DNA of 12,676 nucleotides, from positions 1-12,676 of the forward strand of contig DAOWGA010000332.1 in the NCBI GenBank assembly GCA_030637665.1, read 5' to 3'. The stretch is from Lysobacterales bacterium. GTDB taxonomy: Bacteria > Pseudomonadota > Gammaproteobacteria > Xanthomonadales > SZUA-36. Positions 1 through 7,843 of this stretch are shown here, piece after piece (position 1 is the stretch's first letter; each line of letters begins with the position of its first letter). The translations under genes were made by a program, and so were the position numbers. Below the pieces are notes generated by a model, which saw only the letters and a program-made list of their open reading frames with translations, was not told the origin of the DNA and made no database searches.

Positions 1-266
1 ACCTGGCCCTCAAGCAGGTTCATGGGCGGCATGGCGTCTCCGCTAGCCTTGATCCTGTCGACGATACCGGCCACGGCCAGGTCCAGTTCGCTGCGCAGTA
101 TGACGTCTTCGTCCACCAGGGCCACGATTGAATCGATCATTTCAACTGTGCCACCAGTGGCTTGTGCATTGACTGAGAGGGGGGCTGCCACAGCGCCAAA
201 TGCCAGTGCAAAAACCAGCGCCAATTCCAATGGTGGGGCTGATTTTGATTTGAAGAATTGGAACAT
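1..266 (-). CDS. surA: Periplasmic chaperone SurA, N-terminal part (runs off the window)
   Basis: SurA is a periplasmic chaperone and peptidyl-prolyl isomerase that escorts unfolded beta-barrel proteins, LptD among them, to the BAM complex. Only the first 88 codons are present. After a short basic start (residues 1-8) comes a hydrophobic signal segment, about residues 12-32, ending near the sequence SVNAQA, a plausible signal-peptidase I site. It is followed by the stretch DSIVALVDEDVILRSELD, which is the typical start of the mature SurA chaperone domain (a 'VA.V.ed.I...EL' pattern). The ATG at 266-264 is supported by a GGAG ribosome site (plus-strand CTCC at 276-279) nine bases upstream. It lies downstream of lptD on the same strand, the classic lptD-surA order of gammaproteobacteria, with a 139-base gap. 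The parvulin domains would lie outside the window. Confidence 0.9.
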   Translation of the reverse strand, partial: MFQFFKSKSAPPLELALVFALAFGAVAAPLSVNAQATGGTVEMIDSIVALVDEDVILRSELDLAVAGIVDRIKASGDAMPPMNLLEGQ

Positions 267-327
267 AAGGAATTTCTCCGGGAAAATGGTTGCTTGCAAT
301 TTGACGCTGGCAAGCATGAAAGTCCCC

Positions 328-357
328 ATTTTAACTCAAGCAGGCCGGAAGAGTTAA
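328..357 (-). promoter_or_regulatory. Candidate surA promoter inside a palindrome
   Basis: Reading the minus strand in the lptD-surA gap, TTAACT (plus 352-357) is followed after 18 bases by TAAAAT (plus 328-333). These match sigma-70 -35 and -10 boxes at 4/6 and 5/6 positions. The same bases form a 7-bp inverted repeat, TTAACTC (plus 331-337) and GAGTTAA (plus 351-357), with a 13-base centre. This could be an operator overlapping the promoter, or chance. The rest of the 139-base gap holds only the surA ribosome site; I see no terminator after lptD, so read-through from lptD is also likely. Confidence 0.3.
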
Positions 358-405
358 GCCGCATGGCTTCAACATTCCGGGTTGGCTTTCCCGGTGGTTC
401 CCCGG

Positions 406-2622
406 TCAATCCCGGAACAGCTCCTGTGCACGCGTACCGATACTGGCCAGGCCCTTCAGATTGAGTTCCAGGAAGATGCCGTCGCGGTAGTCGCCGTCGC
501 GGTTTTTCAGGTAGCGGCGAATGACGGTGCGTAGAGCCCAGCAGCAACTTTCGTACTCAACCCCACCCTGGATTTCCAGCATGTCATTGTCCGCGAATGA
601 GTAGTTGATCCGGGAGAGTACACGCCAACGCTCGTTGATGGGCCAGAAAATTCGGAAATCAAACTGGTCGACGCGTTGGCGACGGTAGCGATATTCGAAT
701 CCGATGCGCTGCCCTTTGCTTCCTGCCCAGCGTATGCCGAAGCTTCCGACATCGAGATGTGTTTTGTCCCAGTCGTATTGCAGTCCGGCAATGGTGCTGA
801 AGCGGGTAAATGGGTGCCAGGTGAGCTCGGCGATAAATGGTGAAAAATCTTCATCCACCGAGGGTTGGTCATCGAGTTGCACAAGCCGGGATGCAAAATA
901 GAAAATCTGGCCGACACTGAGGCTCCACTGCTCCTGCCCGTTTTCGTCATTGAAAGTACGTGTGGTCAGCGCGATGGAAAGTTGATTGGCATCGCCCTGC
1001 CGGTCAGCACCGGTAAAACGATTCGTGTTGAACAACTGGCTGAAGCCAAACGTAAACTCGCCGGTATCAAAGTCCGGCAGGTCGTCCTGGTTTTCATAGG
1101 GTACATACAGATAATACAGCCGGGGCTCAAGCGTCTGCGTGTCACCGTTCCTGGTCTGGCGATTAAAAAACAGGCCTGCATCCACGTTTGCGATGGCCGT
1201 GCCACGCTTGGGTGATTCATTACCGGGAAGCAACAAGCGTTTCAGGTCGTAACTGGTGTAGCGATAGCCCAGGCTGGGGTTGATGAAACCCCAGTGGGCA
1301 AAGCGGTGCCAGTTAAGCTTTGGATAGAAATCGAAACGGGCGCCGGCGGTCCCGAAATCCCGGTCAAAATAAACCAGCTCAGAATCCAGGGCGAAGGACA
1401 AGCCGCTTCGGCCCAGGGGTCTGTCCAGCCAGAACCCAAGGCGTGGGACGCGCCTGTAGGGTTCGTTTTCCGGCTTGACGCCTTCATCGATCACCTGGAA
1501 GTCATCGGCCATGACTTCGAATCTCCAGTACCGGCCGACGCCGATCATGGAGGCGCTGCTGCGCAGGAACTGCCTGGACGTCTGGTTCAGGTTTGCTCCA
1601 AAATCCTGAAAATAGCGGTCGTCACTGACCTGGTCGATTACCAGTGCGGTACGCCACCTTTTCCAGGGTGCGGCATTGTGCAAAAAGCGGTAATGGTAGC
1701 GCCGCTCACCGGTTTTCCTGTCGTCCGGCAGATAATCGAAGTCCAGGATACCGCTCGTTTTCCTGGTCAGGAAACGGTAATCGGCACTCAGCATGAAGCC
1801 GCGGTCGGTGAAGTAGCGGGGCTCAATGGTGGCATCCTGGTTAGGTGCAATATTCCAGTAAAACGGGATGCTGAATTCGAAGCCGTTGTCATTGGTATTG
1901 CCGAAGCCCGGATACAGGAAACCGCTTTTGCGGCGATCATCAATCGGGAACGTGAAATACGGCACATACAGAATGGGTATGCCCTTGAATTTCAACTTGG
2001 CGCCGCGCGCCACGCCCATGCCGTCATCGTGCTTCAATTTGAGCTCACTTGCGGACAGAACCCAGTCGGGTTTCTCGCCGGGGCAGGTCGAGTACACCAG
2101 GCGATTCAATATCGATGTGTGACCGCCGATGAGTTCGACATACTCGGCGCTGCCGTTTGCACTGGAGCCGGTCAGGCCGTAATCAATCAAGGAAAACCTG
2201 CCGGATTCCTCGATAAAATTGTAGTGGGCGCCGGTGCCCTTGACCCAGACTTGCTGATCTTCGTAATTTACTGCTCCCGGCACCGTGACGATCTCTGTGT
2301 TCGGGTCGTACAAAATGAGTTCAGTCGCAATGTATTGATCCGCACGGTACAGTTCCACATGGCCTCGTACCTCACCCTGCGAGCTGTTGCTTGCGTCCAG
2401 CTGTTTTGCGTAGACAATGACAGAGGCGTCGCTACGATCTGGCGCGGGTGGTATAACAGATGCGATGGCTGGTTCCGGGCAGGAAAGGGCAAGTTCGCCT
2501 CCAGGCTCCTGTCCGTTCGCAGCAGCGCTGGCCAGAACCAGGCCGGTGCAGACCAGGATCGCAGCCCTTTTTATTCGTTTTGGAAGCGCAGTTGGAGGCA
2601 AGTGCTGTTGCCCTATCTTCAT
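406..2622 (-). CDS. lptD: LPS-assembly outer-membrane protein LptD
   Basis: LptD forms, with the lipoprotein LptE, the outer-membrane translocon that receives lipopolysaccharide from the periplasmic Lpt bridge and inserts it in the outer leaflet. The 738-residue protein (E. coli LptD is about 784) has a signal peptide at about residues 16-38 (basic RIKR, then a hydrophobic run ending ANGQ). An OstA/LptA-like jellyroll spans roughly 66-185, and the C-terminal beta-barrel starts after the family motif PIDDRRKSGFLYPGF (226-240). The four cysteines that form the two essential non-consecutive disulfides are all present: C48, C180 and the adjacent pair C693-C694. The ATG has only a weak ribosome site (a GGGC stretch about 7 bases upstream), but no better start precedes the signal peptide. 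It sits between an aminopeptidase gene 55 bp upstream and surA downstream, on the same strand. The identity is secure. Confidence 0.97.
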   Translation of the reverse strand: MKIGQQHLPPTALPKRIKRAAILVCTGLVLASAAANGQEPGGELALSCPEPAIASVIPPAPDRSDASVIVYAKQLDASNSSQGEVRGHVELYRADQYIATELILYDPNTEIVTVPGAVNYEDQQVWVKGTGAHYNFIEESGRFSLIDYGLTGSSANGSAEYVELIGGHTSILNRLVYSTCPGEKPDWVLSASELKLKHDDGMGVARGAKLKFKGIPILYVPYFTFPIDDRRKSGFLYPGFGNTNDNGFEFSIPFYWNIAPNQDATIEPRYFTDRGFMLSADYRFLTRKTSGILDFDYLPDDRKTGERRYHYRFLHNAAPWKRWRTALVIDQVSDDRYFQDFGANLNQTSRQFLRSSASMIGVGRYWRFEVMADDFQVIDEGVKPENEPYRRVPRLGFWLDRPLGRSGLSFALDSELVYFDRDFGTAGARFDFYPKLNWHRFAHWGFINPSLGYRYTSYDLKRLLLPGNESPKRGTAIANVDAGLFFNRQTRNGDTQTLEPRLYYLYVPYENQDDLPDFDTGEFTFGFSQLFNTNRFTGADRQGDANQLSIALTTRTFNDENGQEQWSLSVGQIFYFASRLVQLDDQPSVDEDFSPFIAELTWHPFTRFSTIAGLQYDWDKTHLDVGSFGIRWAGSKGQRIGFEYRYRRQRVDQFDFRIFWPINERWRVLSRINYSFADNDMLEIQGGVEYESCCWALRTVIRRYLKNRDGDYRDGIFLELNLKGLASIGTRAQELFRD

Positions 2623-2677
2623 GGGTTGTCAGCCCGTATTTTGCACCAGTAACCTGGCCAGATTGAGCGCTAAGTTG

Positions 2678-3808
2678 TCACAGATCGCGACCGGAAGCAA
2701 TCACTGTGCACGGCTGACTTAACCAGGCCGCTCTTTGTTCCTTGCCCATAGCTGCCTTTTCGGCTGCCAGTTGCTGAAACTGCAGGATATCCCGGCCCGC
2801 TGATTCATACAGTTTTGTGAATGCGCAGACACCGCCCTGGTAGCTGTTGATCAAGGCCAGCCGGGCATTGTTGAGCTCGCTGGAGAACCAGGATTTGAAG
2901 TAATTTCTCCCGTTCCACTGCTCGTTGACCATCACCTGGTATTCCGACTTCATGTCGGAGAAAATCATCTTCTTGTTCACCCGCATGGCGGCTTCACTGC
3001 GCCCGGAGTCATATTCTTCAGCCAGCCGGGCACGGGTTTTCATTAGCAATTCATTGAACTGGGTGGAAGCTTTTTCCATTGATTGCCAGTGGGGTAGCAG
3101 TTCATGACGACCTGTTGCCTGCGCCCATTGCCTGACAGCCACTTCCTCAACGAATCCGGCGTAGGTTTCGTTGAACACGGTATCGCTTTTAACATACAAC
3201 TGCTGGTGCGCCAGTTCATGAAAAATGAAAGCAGCGAGTTGCTCGTCAGAATATTGCAACATCGTATCCAGCAGCGGATCATCGAACCAGCCAAGGGTAG
3301 AGTAGGCAATCGCCGGTGAGACAGTAACGTCGTAGGATTTGTCCCGCATCTTTTGAGCAAATTCAGCTGCTTTTTCCTGGTCGAAATAACCGCGGTAGGG
3401 TACGCAACCCGACACCACAAAGCACCATTGCCTGGCTTGGATGGAAAACTCCGGCGCCGCAACAACATTCCAGCTTACAGCTTGCCGCCCGGTCCGCACG
3501 AATTCGGTATAACTGTCATTATCGGGCAGCCCGAGCTGTTCCGTTGCGAATGCGCGGATTTCCAGGGCCAGTTCAAGCTCACGTTGCAGCTCAGGATCGG
3601 TTCCGGACCGGTCCAGGATGACACGAATATCTTCACGATCTCCCATCAGGGCCAGGTGGCCCGAGATGGCCTGGGTGTAGTAAGAGGGCCCGGCACACCC
3701 TGGCAGGTGCAGCAGCGTCAGAATGACGGCGGTGAGCGCCAGCAGCACGGTGGCCCAGCGCGTCCGCGGTCCGGGCAGTTTATGCAATGCCGGTAGTTTT
3801 GGAATCAC
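2678..3808 (-). CDS. Predicted lipoprotein zinc aminopeptidase (PF10023 family)
   Basis: This resembles the 'putative aminopeptidase' family of proteobacterial lipoproteins. With the GTG start at 3808 it has 376 residues. The N-terminus is basic, then a hydrophobic helix runs to a lipobox LPGC with C38 as the predicted lipidated cysteine. The following GPSYYTQAISGHL and WNVVAAPEFS stretches are typical of the family. The zinc-binding HELAH motif is at 197-201, with a nearby FNET segment (E214) that may provide the third ligand. Two conserved-looking cysteines (C129, C135) lie in QWCFVVSGCVPYRGYF. The reaction is inferred from the family; its natural substrate is unknown to me. The start is uncertain. 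An in-frame ATG at 3898-3896 would add 30 residues ahead of the signal peptide and overlap the msrB start codon; the GTG gives a more normal signal peptide but has no clear ribosome site. It lies 55 bp upstream of lptD on the same strand and could be co-transcribed with it. Confidence 0.85.
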   Translation of the reverse strand: MIPKLPALHKLPGPRTRWATVLLALTAVILTLLHLPGCAGPSYYTQAISGHLALMGDREDIRVILDRSGTDPELQRELELALEIRAFATEQLGLPDNDSYTEFVRTGRQAVSWNVVAAPEFSIQARQWCFVVSGCVPYRGYFDQEKAAEFAQKMRDKSYDVTVSPAIAYSTLGWFDDPLLDTMLQYSDEQLAAFIFHELAHQQLYVKSDTVFNETYAGFVEEVAVRQWAQATGRHELLPHWQSMEKASTQFNELLMKTRARLAEEYDSGRSEAAMRVNKKMIFSDMKSEYQVMVNEQWNGRNYFKSWFSSELNNARLALINSYQGGVCAFTKLYESAGRDILQFQQLAAEKAAMGKEQRAAWLSQPCTVIASGRDL

Positions 3809-3850
3809 GATGCTTTTGCGGGCTTTATGCGGATCAGTGCCGAATTTAGG

Positions 3851-3857
3851 TACTATA
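3851..3857. promoter_or_regulatory. Possible overlapping divergent -10 boxes between msrB and the aminopeptidase gene
   Basis: The heptamer at this site reads TACTAT on the plus strand (3851-3856) and TATAGT on the minus strand (plus 3852-3857). Each is one or two bases from the TATAAT consensus and faces the nearer gene. No good -35 box stands at 16-18 bases on either side, so the call is tentative. The divergent 5' ends (msrB at 3897, aminopeptidase at 3808 or 3898) require promoters in or near this stretch. Confidence 0.25.
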
Positions 3858-3896
3858 TCCTGAATTGTGTTTCCGGTTGTTGCGAGGATCAAATTC

Positions 3897-4301
3897 ATGA
3901 CAAAAATCACCAGGACAGACAAAGAATGGAAAGCGGAGCTGACAGCTGAGCAATTCCGCGTGACAAGGGAGTCCGGTACCGAGGCGCCATTCAGTGGCGA
4001 GTATGACCAGCGCTGGGACCGGGGGCAGTACTTTTGTGTATGCTGCAACCATCCCCTGTTTGGTTCGGAAAGCAAATTCAATGCAGGTTGCGGTTGGCCC
4101 AGTTTTCACTCGGAACTCGAGGAAGCAAATGTCGTCCAACGTCCAGATTACAGTCACGGCAAAAGCCGGATCGAATTGCTTTGCCGTTATTGTGACGCGC
4201 ATCTTGGACATATTTTTCCCGATGGCCCGCCGCCTACAGGGATGAGGTACTGTATTAATTCGGCTTCGCTTGAGTTCCGGGAAGATGAAACCGAGGAGTG
4301 A
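3897..4301 (+). CDS. msrB: Peptide-methionine (R)-S-oxide reductase MsrB
   Basis: MsrB reduces the R epimer of methionine sulfoxide in proteins, using thioredoxin as electron donor, and so repairs oxidised proteins in the cytosol. The 134-residue protein shows the whole single-domain family pattern. Structural zinc is held by two CxxC pairs, C47/C50 and C96/C99. The resolving-position cysteine is C65 in NAGCGWPSF, and the catalytic cysteine is C119 in GMRYCINSASLEF. Residues HLGHIFPDGPPPTG (102-115) form the substrate loop with its usual histidines. The ATG at 3897 was chosen over an upstream in-frame ATG at 3867 because a GAGG ribosome site (3884-3887) stands nine bases before it and the family normally starts near MTK-x(7)-WKAEL. 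No signal peptide is seen. It is followed 24 bases later by the DUF2007 gene, probably in one transcript. Confidence 0.96.
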   Translation: MTKITRTDKEWKAELTAEQFRVTRESGTEAPFSGEYDQRWDRGQYFCVCCNHPLFGSESKFNAGCGWPSFHSELEEANVVQRPDYSHGKSRIELLCRYCDAHLGHIFPDGPPPTGMRYCINSASLEFREDETEE

Positions 4302-4325
4302 GGTGGCAGGTTTGAGGGCTGAGCT

Positions 4326-4640
4326 GTGATCAAAGTATTCGAGAATTTCGACTTTAGCCGCGTGGGGCAGATGCAATCCCTGCTTGAATCACATGGCATC
4401 AAGACATTCATCAAAAACCAGTACGGTTCATCCGTTATGGGAGAAGTGCCTTTCGTTGAGGTCGTGCCCCAGTTGTTTATCCTGGAAGAAAGGAATCTGG
4501 TGCGGGCCAAAGAACTGCTGTTGCTGGATCTGCCGGTGGAAGCGCCGGAAGAGGACTGGGTATGCCCTGAGTGTGGTGTGGATATCGAAGGGACCTTCCA
4601 TAAATGCTGGAAGTGCGGACTTGCAAAGAATGACGAGTAA
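4326..4640 (+). CDS. Small DUF2007-like protein with a C-terminal zinc ribbon
   Basis: A 104-residue protein starting with GTG at 4326, supported by a GAGGG ribosome site (4314-4318) seven bases upstream. Residues 1-70 fit the DUF2007 ('putative signal transducing protein') pattern: MIKVFENFDFSRVGQMQSLLESHGI, then an acidic hydrophobic tail in which ERNLVRAKELL forms a helix. This is a small ferredoxin-like fold also related to PII-type signal proteins. Residues 78-98 are a rubredoxin-like zinc ribbon with two CxxC pairs (C80/C83 and C94/C97). The function is unknown. The 24-base gap after msrB suggests one operon, so a role connected with redox repair or zinc is possible but unproven. Its stop is 6 bases from the stop of the converging MFS-PlsC gene, with no room for a terminator between them. 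Confidence 0.85.
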   Translation: MIKVFENFDFSRVGQMQSLLESHGIKTFIKNQYGSSVMGEVPFVEVVPQLFILEERNLVRAKELLLLDLPVEAPEEDWVCPECGVDIEGTFHKCWKCGLAKNDE

Positions 4641-4646
4641 AAGTAG

Positions 4647-6527
4647 CTAGCGGTCATCACCGCGTAAACGCTGAACTTCTTCCTGTAGTCTCCGGGCGTC
4701 GACTTCTTCGGGCGGAATCGCTTTTCCAATTCTCAATTCAATCCGGGCCCAGAGCTTGTAGGGCCGTCTTTTATGCAGTGGGTCGCGGCGGCTGAACAGG
4801 GATCCCCACAGATTGCACAGCGCGACTGGTATCACGGGTACTGGCTGTTCAGCAATGATCTTGTTAATACCGGGCTTGAATGGCTGGATGTTTCCGTCGT
4901 CCGTGATTTTTCCTTCAGGAAATATGCCCAGAACATCCCCGGCCGCCAGCACCTGGTGAATCCGCCGGTAGGCGTTGTTAAGTATTTCCGGGTTTTCGTT
5001 ACGAGCGGCGATGGGGATCGCCTTACCGGTGCGGAAAATGAAGTTCAGCACGGGAATCCGGTAAATTTTGTGATACATCACGAAATTCACCGGGCGCCGG
5101 ATCATGCCCCCGATAATCAGTGGATCGGCGAAACTGACATGGTTGCTGGCAACGATCACCGAACCTTCCTCGGGAATGTTGTCCTCTCCGACGACCTGTA
5201 CCCGGTAAATGGTGTGAATCAGCATCCATACCAGGAATCGCATCAGGAATTCCGGCACCAGCGTGAAGATATATACAGCCACTACGGCGTTCAATATTGC
5301 GGTTATCAGGAACAGATCGGGAATCGACAGGCCGGCCGGGCCAAGCAACAGCATGGCCATCACCGCGGCAATCACCATGAACAGGGCATTTAGAATATTG
5401 AGGCCGGCGATGACGCGGGAGCGGTGTTGCGGAGAGGAGCGGTGTTGCACCAGCGCGTAAAGCGGCACGATATAGAATCCTCCGAATACGCCGATCAGCA
5501 CCAGGTCAGCCATGATGCGCCAGTTAGCGCCGCTGGACAGGAACTCAATCGCTGTCACGCTGACGCCGGGGCTGGCCGGTGAGGCGAAATACAGGTCCAG
5601 CCCAAAGATTGTCAGCCCAATTGCACCGAAGGGGACCAGGCCAATTTCTACCTGTTTGCCGGAAAGCCTTTCGCACAGCAAAGAACCGGTACTGATACCG
5701 ACGATAAACAGGGCGAGCAGAGTGGACATCAGGTTTGCATCGCCGCCGAGGACATTCTGGCTGTAGCTTGGGATCTGGACCAGGAAAGTCGCACCGAAAA
5801 ACCAGAACCAGGAAATACCCAGCACGCTGTTCAGGACCGTGCGGTTTTCATTGAGAAACCTGAGGTTGCGGTAAGTTTCGCTGAAAATATTCCAGTTGAT
5901 TTTAAGCTCGGGGCAAACCGCTTCAGCCACCGGTATCCTCCGGCTGTACAGGTAGCCGGCGACGGCAACCAGAAGGCAGGCGATACCCACCCAGTAGGGC
6001 CAGCCGACCTCAACTCCGGCTAGCTGGGGCCCGGCTATGGTGCCCGCGAGTATGGCCACAAAGGTTCCCATTTCAATCAGGGCATTACCGCCGACCAGTT
6101 CCTCCTTGCTCAGGATTTGCGGCAGGATGCCGTACTTGATGGGCCCGAAAATCGTCGACTGGAGACCGAGCAGGAACAGTACGGCCAACAACAGGGTCAC
6201 GCTGTTCAGCCAGAAACCCAACGTGGCCAGCAGCATAATGCCTACTTCGAACAGTTTGACCAGGCGGACCTGTACCGATTTTTCATACTTGTCGGCGAAT
6301 TGCCCGAACAGGGCGGAAAACAGGAAAAACGGCAGGATGAACAGCATCGCGCTGAGATTGACCACCTGGTTGGTGTTCATGCCGACCAGCTCGCTGCTCT
6401 TGAATACCAGCAGGGCAGCCAGAGCGTTTTTGAATATATTGTCGTTAAATGCCCCCAGCCCCTGGGTCATGTAAAACGGCATGAAACGCCGCTGACCGAA
6501 CAGGCTGAATTGTGAGTGCCCGGACAT
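4647..6527 (-). CDS. MFS lysophospholipid transporter-like / PlsC acyltransferase fusion
   Basis: A 626-residue two-domain membrane protein. Residues about 12-430 are a major facilitator domain like LplT, which flips lysophospholipids into the inner membrane. It opens with FMPFYMTQGLGAFNDNIFKNAL, the LplT-type first helix, and carries the FGQFADKYEKS loop at 74-84. Residues about 440-610 are a PlsC/LPLAT acyltransferase domain. The catalytic HX4D motif is H463-D468 (NHVSFADP), and the acceptor-binding FPEGKITDDG motif is at 536-545, followed by VPVIPVAL. A likely role is re-acylating 2-acyl lysophospholipids, or making phosphatidic acid, at the inner membrane. E. coli splits these roles between LplT and Aas; Aas also has an AMP-binding acyl-ACP synthetase domain, which is absent here. 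The ATG follows the CNT stop by 2 bases without a clear ribosome site, suggesting translational coupling. The exact acyl acceptor and donor are inferred only. Confidence 0.9.
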   Translation of the reverse strand: MSGHSQFSLFGQRRFMPFYMTQGLGAFNDNIFKNALAALLVFKSSELVGMNTNQVVNLSAMLFILPFFLFSALFGQFADKYEKSVQVRLVKLFEVGIMLLATLGFWLNSVTLLLAVLFLLGLQSTIFGPIKYGILPQILSKEELVGGNALIEMGTFVAILAGTIAGPQLAGVEVGWPYWVGIACLLVAVAGYLYSRRIPVAEAVCPELKINWNIFSETYRNLRFLNENRTVLNSVLGISWFWFFGATFLVQIPSYSQNVLGGDANLMSTLLALFIVGISTGSLLCERLSGKQVEIGLVPFGAIGLTIFGLDLYFASPASPGVSVTAIEFLSSGANWRIMADLVLIGVFGGFYIVPLYALVQHRSSPQHRSRVIAGLNILNALFMVIAAVMAMLLLGPAGLSIPDLFLITAILNAVVAVYIFTLVPEFLMRFLVWMLIHTIYRVQVVGEDNIPEEGSVIVASNHVSFADPLIIGGMIRRPVNFVMYHKIYRIPVLNFIFRTGKAIPIAARNENPEILNNAYRRIHQVLAAGDVLGIFPEGKITDDGNIQPFKPGINKIIAEQPVPVIPVALCNLWGSLFSRRDPLHKRRPYKLWARIELRIGKAIPPEEVDARRLQEEVQRLRGDDR

Positions 6528-6529
6528 AT

Positions 6530-7801
6530 TCAGGCGATGCTGGTCAGGACGCCGGCGATGGTTGCTGTCATCATCGTGGCCAGGGTGCCGCCAAGAACCG
6601 CCCTCAGGCCGAGCCGGGCGATGTCAGAACGACGTTCCGGGGCCAGGCCTCCAATGCCGCCGATCTGGATAGCAATGGAGGAAAAGTTGGCAAACCCACA
6701 CAGAGCGTACGTGGAAATCAGCAAAGCTTTGGGCGAAAGCGTGTCCTGGATTTCTTTGAGGTGTGCGTAGGCGACAAATTCATTGGTCACCGCTTTCTCT
6801 CCAATCAGCCCACCCACCGTGACGGCGTCTTGCCATGGCACGCCGATGACCCAGGCCAGTGGCGAGAGGAGGTAACCCAGGATCATCGACAGGCTCAACT
6901 GTGAACCAACTGCAGCCTCAATTCCTGAAATCTGACCAATCCAGCCAAGTGGGTAATTGATCATGGCGATCAGTGCGATGAAGGCCAGCAGCATACCACC
7001 GACGTTCAAGGCCAGCCTGACGCCGTCAGAAGCTCCGTTGGCAGCCGCTTCGATTACGTTCGTGGCCGTCTTCTCGACGTGCAGCGAGACCTTGCCCCTG
7101 GTCAGAGATTCGTCCACTTCCGGCTTCAGCAACTTGGCGATAACTATGGTTGCCGGCGCCGCCATGATGCTGGCGGACAATAAATGCTTGGCGTAAAAAA
7201 TCCGGACCGCTTCGTCGGCGCCACCCAGCATGGTGATATAGGCCGCGAGCACGCCGCCGGCGATGGTCGCCATACCCCCTACCATCATCGTGAACAGTTC
7301 CGACTCGGTCATGCGCGCTATGTAGGGGCGCACAACCAGTGGCGCTTCTGTTTGCCCCACAAATACGTTGGCAGCAACGGAGAGCGATTCCGAGCCGCTG
7401 ATGCGCATGACTTTTAACATGACCCAGGCCATCGCCTGGACAATTTTCTGCATCAGGCCGATGTGATAAAGAACAGACATCAGCGCAGCAAAGAAAATAA
7501 TGGTCGGCAGCACCTGGAAAGCAAAGATGAAACCAAGATTCGACGGATCGGCCAGCGATCCGAAAATGAAGGCTGACCCCTCCATGGCAAAACTGATAAT
7601 GCGCACGAAGATGCGGCTCAGGCCTTCAAAGAACTCCCTTCCGCCAGGAACCAGGATCACCAGGATCGCGAAAAACAGCTGCAAACCAATGCCGGAAGCA
7701 ACCAGTTTGTAGTCCACTGCTTGCCGGTTCGAAGAGAGAATGAAGGCAATACTGATCAGCACAGCCAACCCAAAAACACCAAAGGCAATCGTGCCCATCA
7801 T
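6530..7801 (-). CDS. CNT-family (NupC-like) nucleoside:cation symporter
   Basis: Concentrative nucleoside transporters import nucleosides through the inner membrane with Na+ or H+. This 423-residue protein has the family length and many hydrophobic segments. The diagnostic motifs are [12 protein letters not shown] (149-160, Q150/T151/E152 corresponding to the nucleobase-binding GQTE of Vibrio CNT), VTNEFVAY (338-345, E341 ribose-binding) and [15 protein letters not shown] (368-382, N372 and S375). Together they cover the known nucleoside-binding residues, so the protein should be functional. The first of two consecutive ATG codons (7801) is chosen because a GGAG ribosome site (plus-strand CTCC at 7810-7813) is eight bases upstream. 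It has its own candidate promoter and is probably co-transcribed with the MFS-PlsC gene, which starts 2 bp after its stop. Na+ versus H+ coupling cannot be decided by eye. Confidence 0.93.
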   Translation of the reverse strand: MMGTIAFGVFGLAVLISIAFILSSNRQAVDYKLVASGIGLQLFFAILVILVPGGREFFEGLSRIFVRIISFAMEGSAFIFGSLADPSNLGFIFAFQVLPTIIFFAALMSVLYHIGLMQKIVQAMAWVMLKVMRISGSESLSVAANVFVGQTEAPLVVRPYIARMTESELFTMMVGGMATIAGGVLAAYITMLGGADEAVRIFYAKHLLSASIMAAPATIVIAKLLKPEVDESLTRGKVSLHVEKTATNVIEAAANGASDGVRLALNVGGMLLAFIALIAMINYPLGWIGQISGIEAAVGSQLSLSMILGYLLSPLAWVIGVPWQDAVTVGGLIGEKAVTNEFVAYAHLKEIQDTLSPKALLISTYALCGFANFSSIAIQIGGIGGLAPERRSDIARLGLRAVLGGTLATMMTATIAGVLTSIA

Positions 7802-7821
7802 GAAGCGCTCTCCCTGATACC

Positions 7822-7835
7822 TGATCTTATGATCA
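7822..7835. promoter_or_regulatory. Palindrome at the expected CNT transcription start (possible operator)
   Basis: TGATCTTATGATCA is a perfect 5-bp inverted repeat (TGATC/GATCA) with a 4-base centre. It lies just downstream of the candidate -10 box, so it would cover about +1 to +15 of the CNT transcript, a usual position for a repressor site. Both arms contain GATC, so it could also be touched by Dam methylation if the organism has Dam. No regulator gene is visible in the window. Confidence 0.3.
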
Positions 7836-7843
7836 TTCGGGGC

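Noticed and set aside
137..547. Minus-strand frame of 136 codons covering the lptD end and surA start
   Set aside because: It is out of frame with both genes and its composition (many H, P, W, R) is that of a shifted frame.
1294..2652. Plus-strand open frame of 452 codons opposite lptD
   Set aside because: It is the antisense of lptD, has no family-like motifs, no ribosome site, and lptD on the other strand is unmistakable.
2623..2677. Sigma-E-type promoter upstream of lptD
   Set aside because: A CAACTT hexamer is present on the minus strand, but no TCTGA/TCAAA-like -10 stands at the needed distance.
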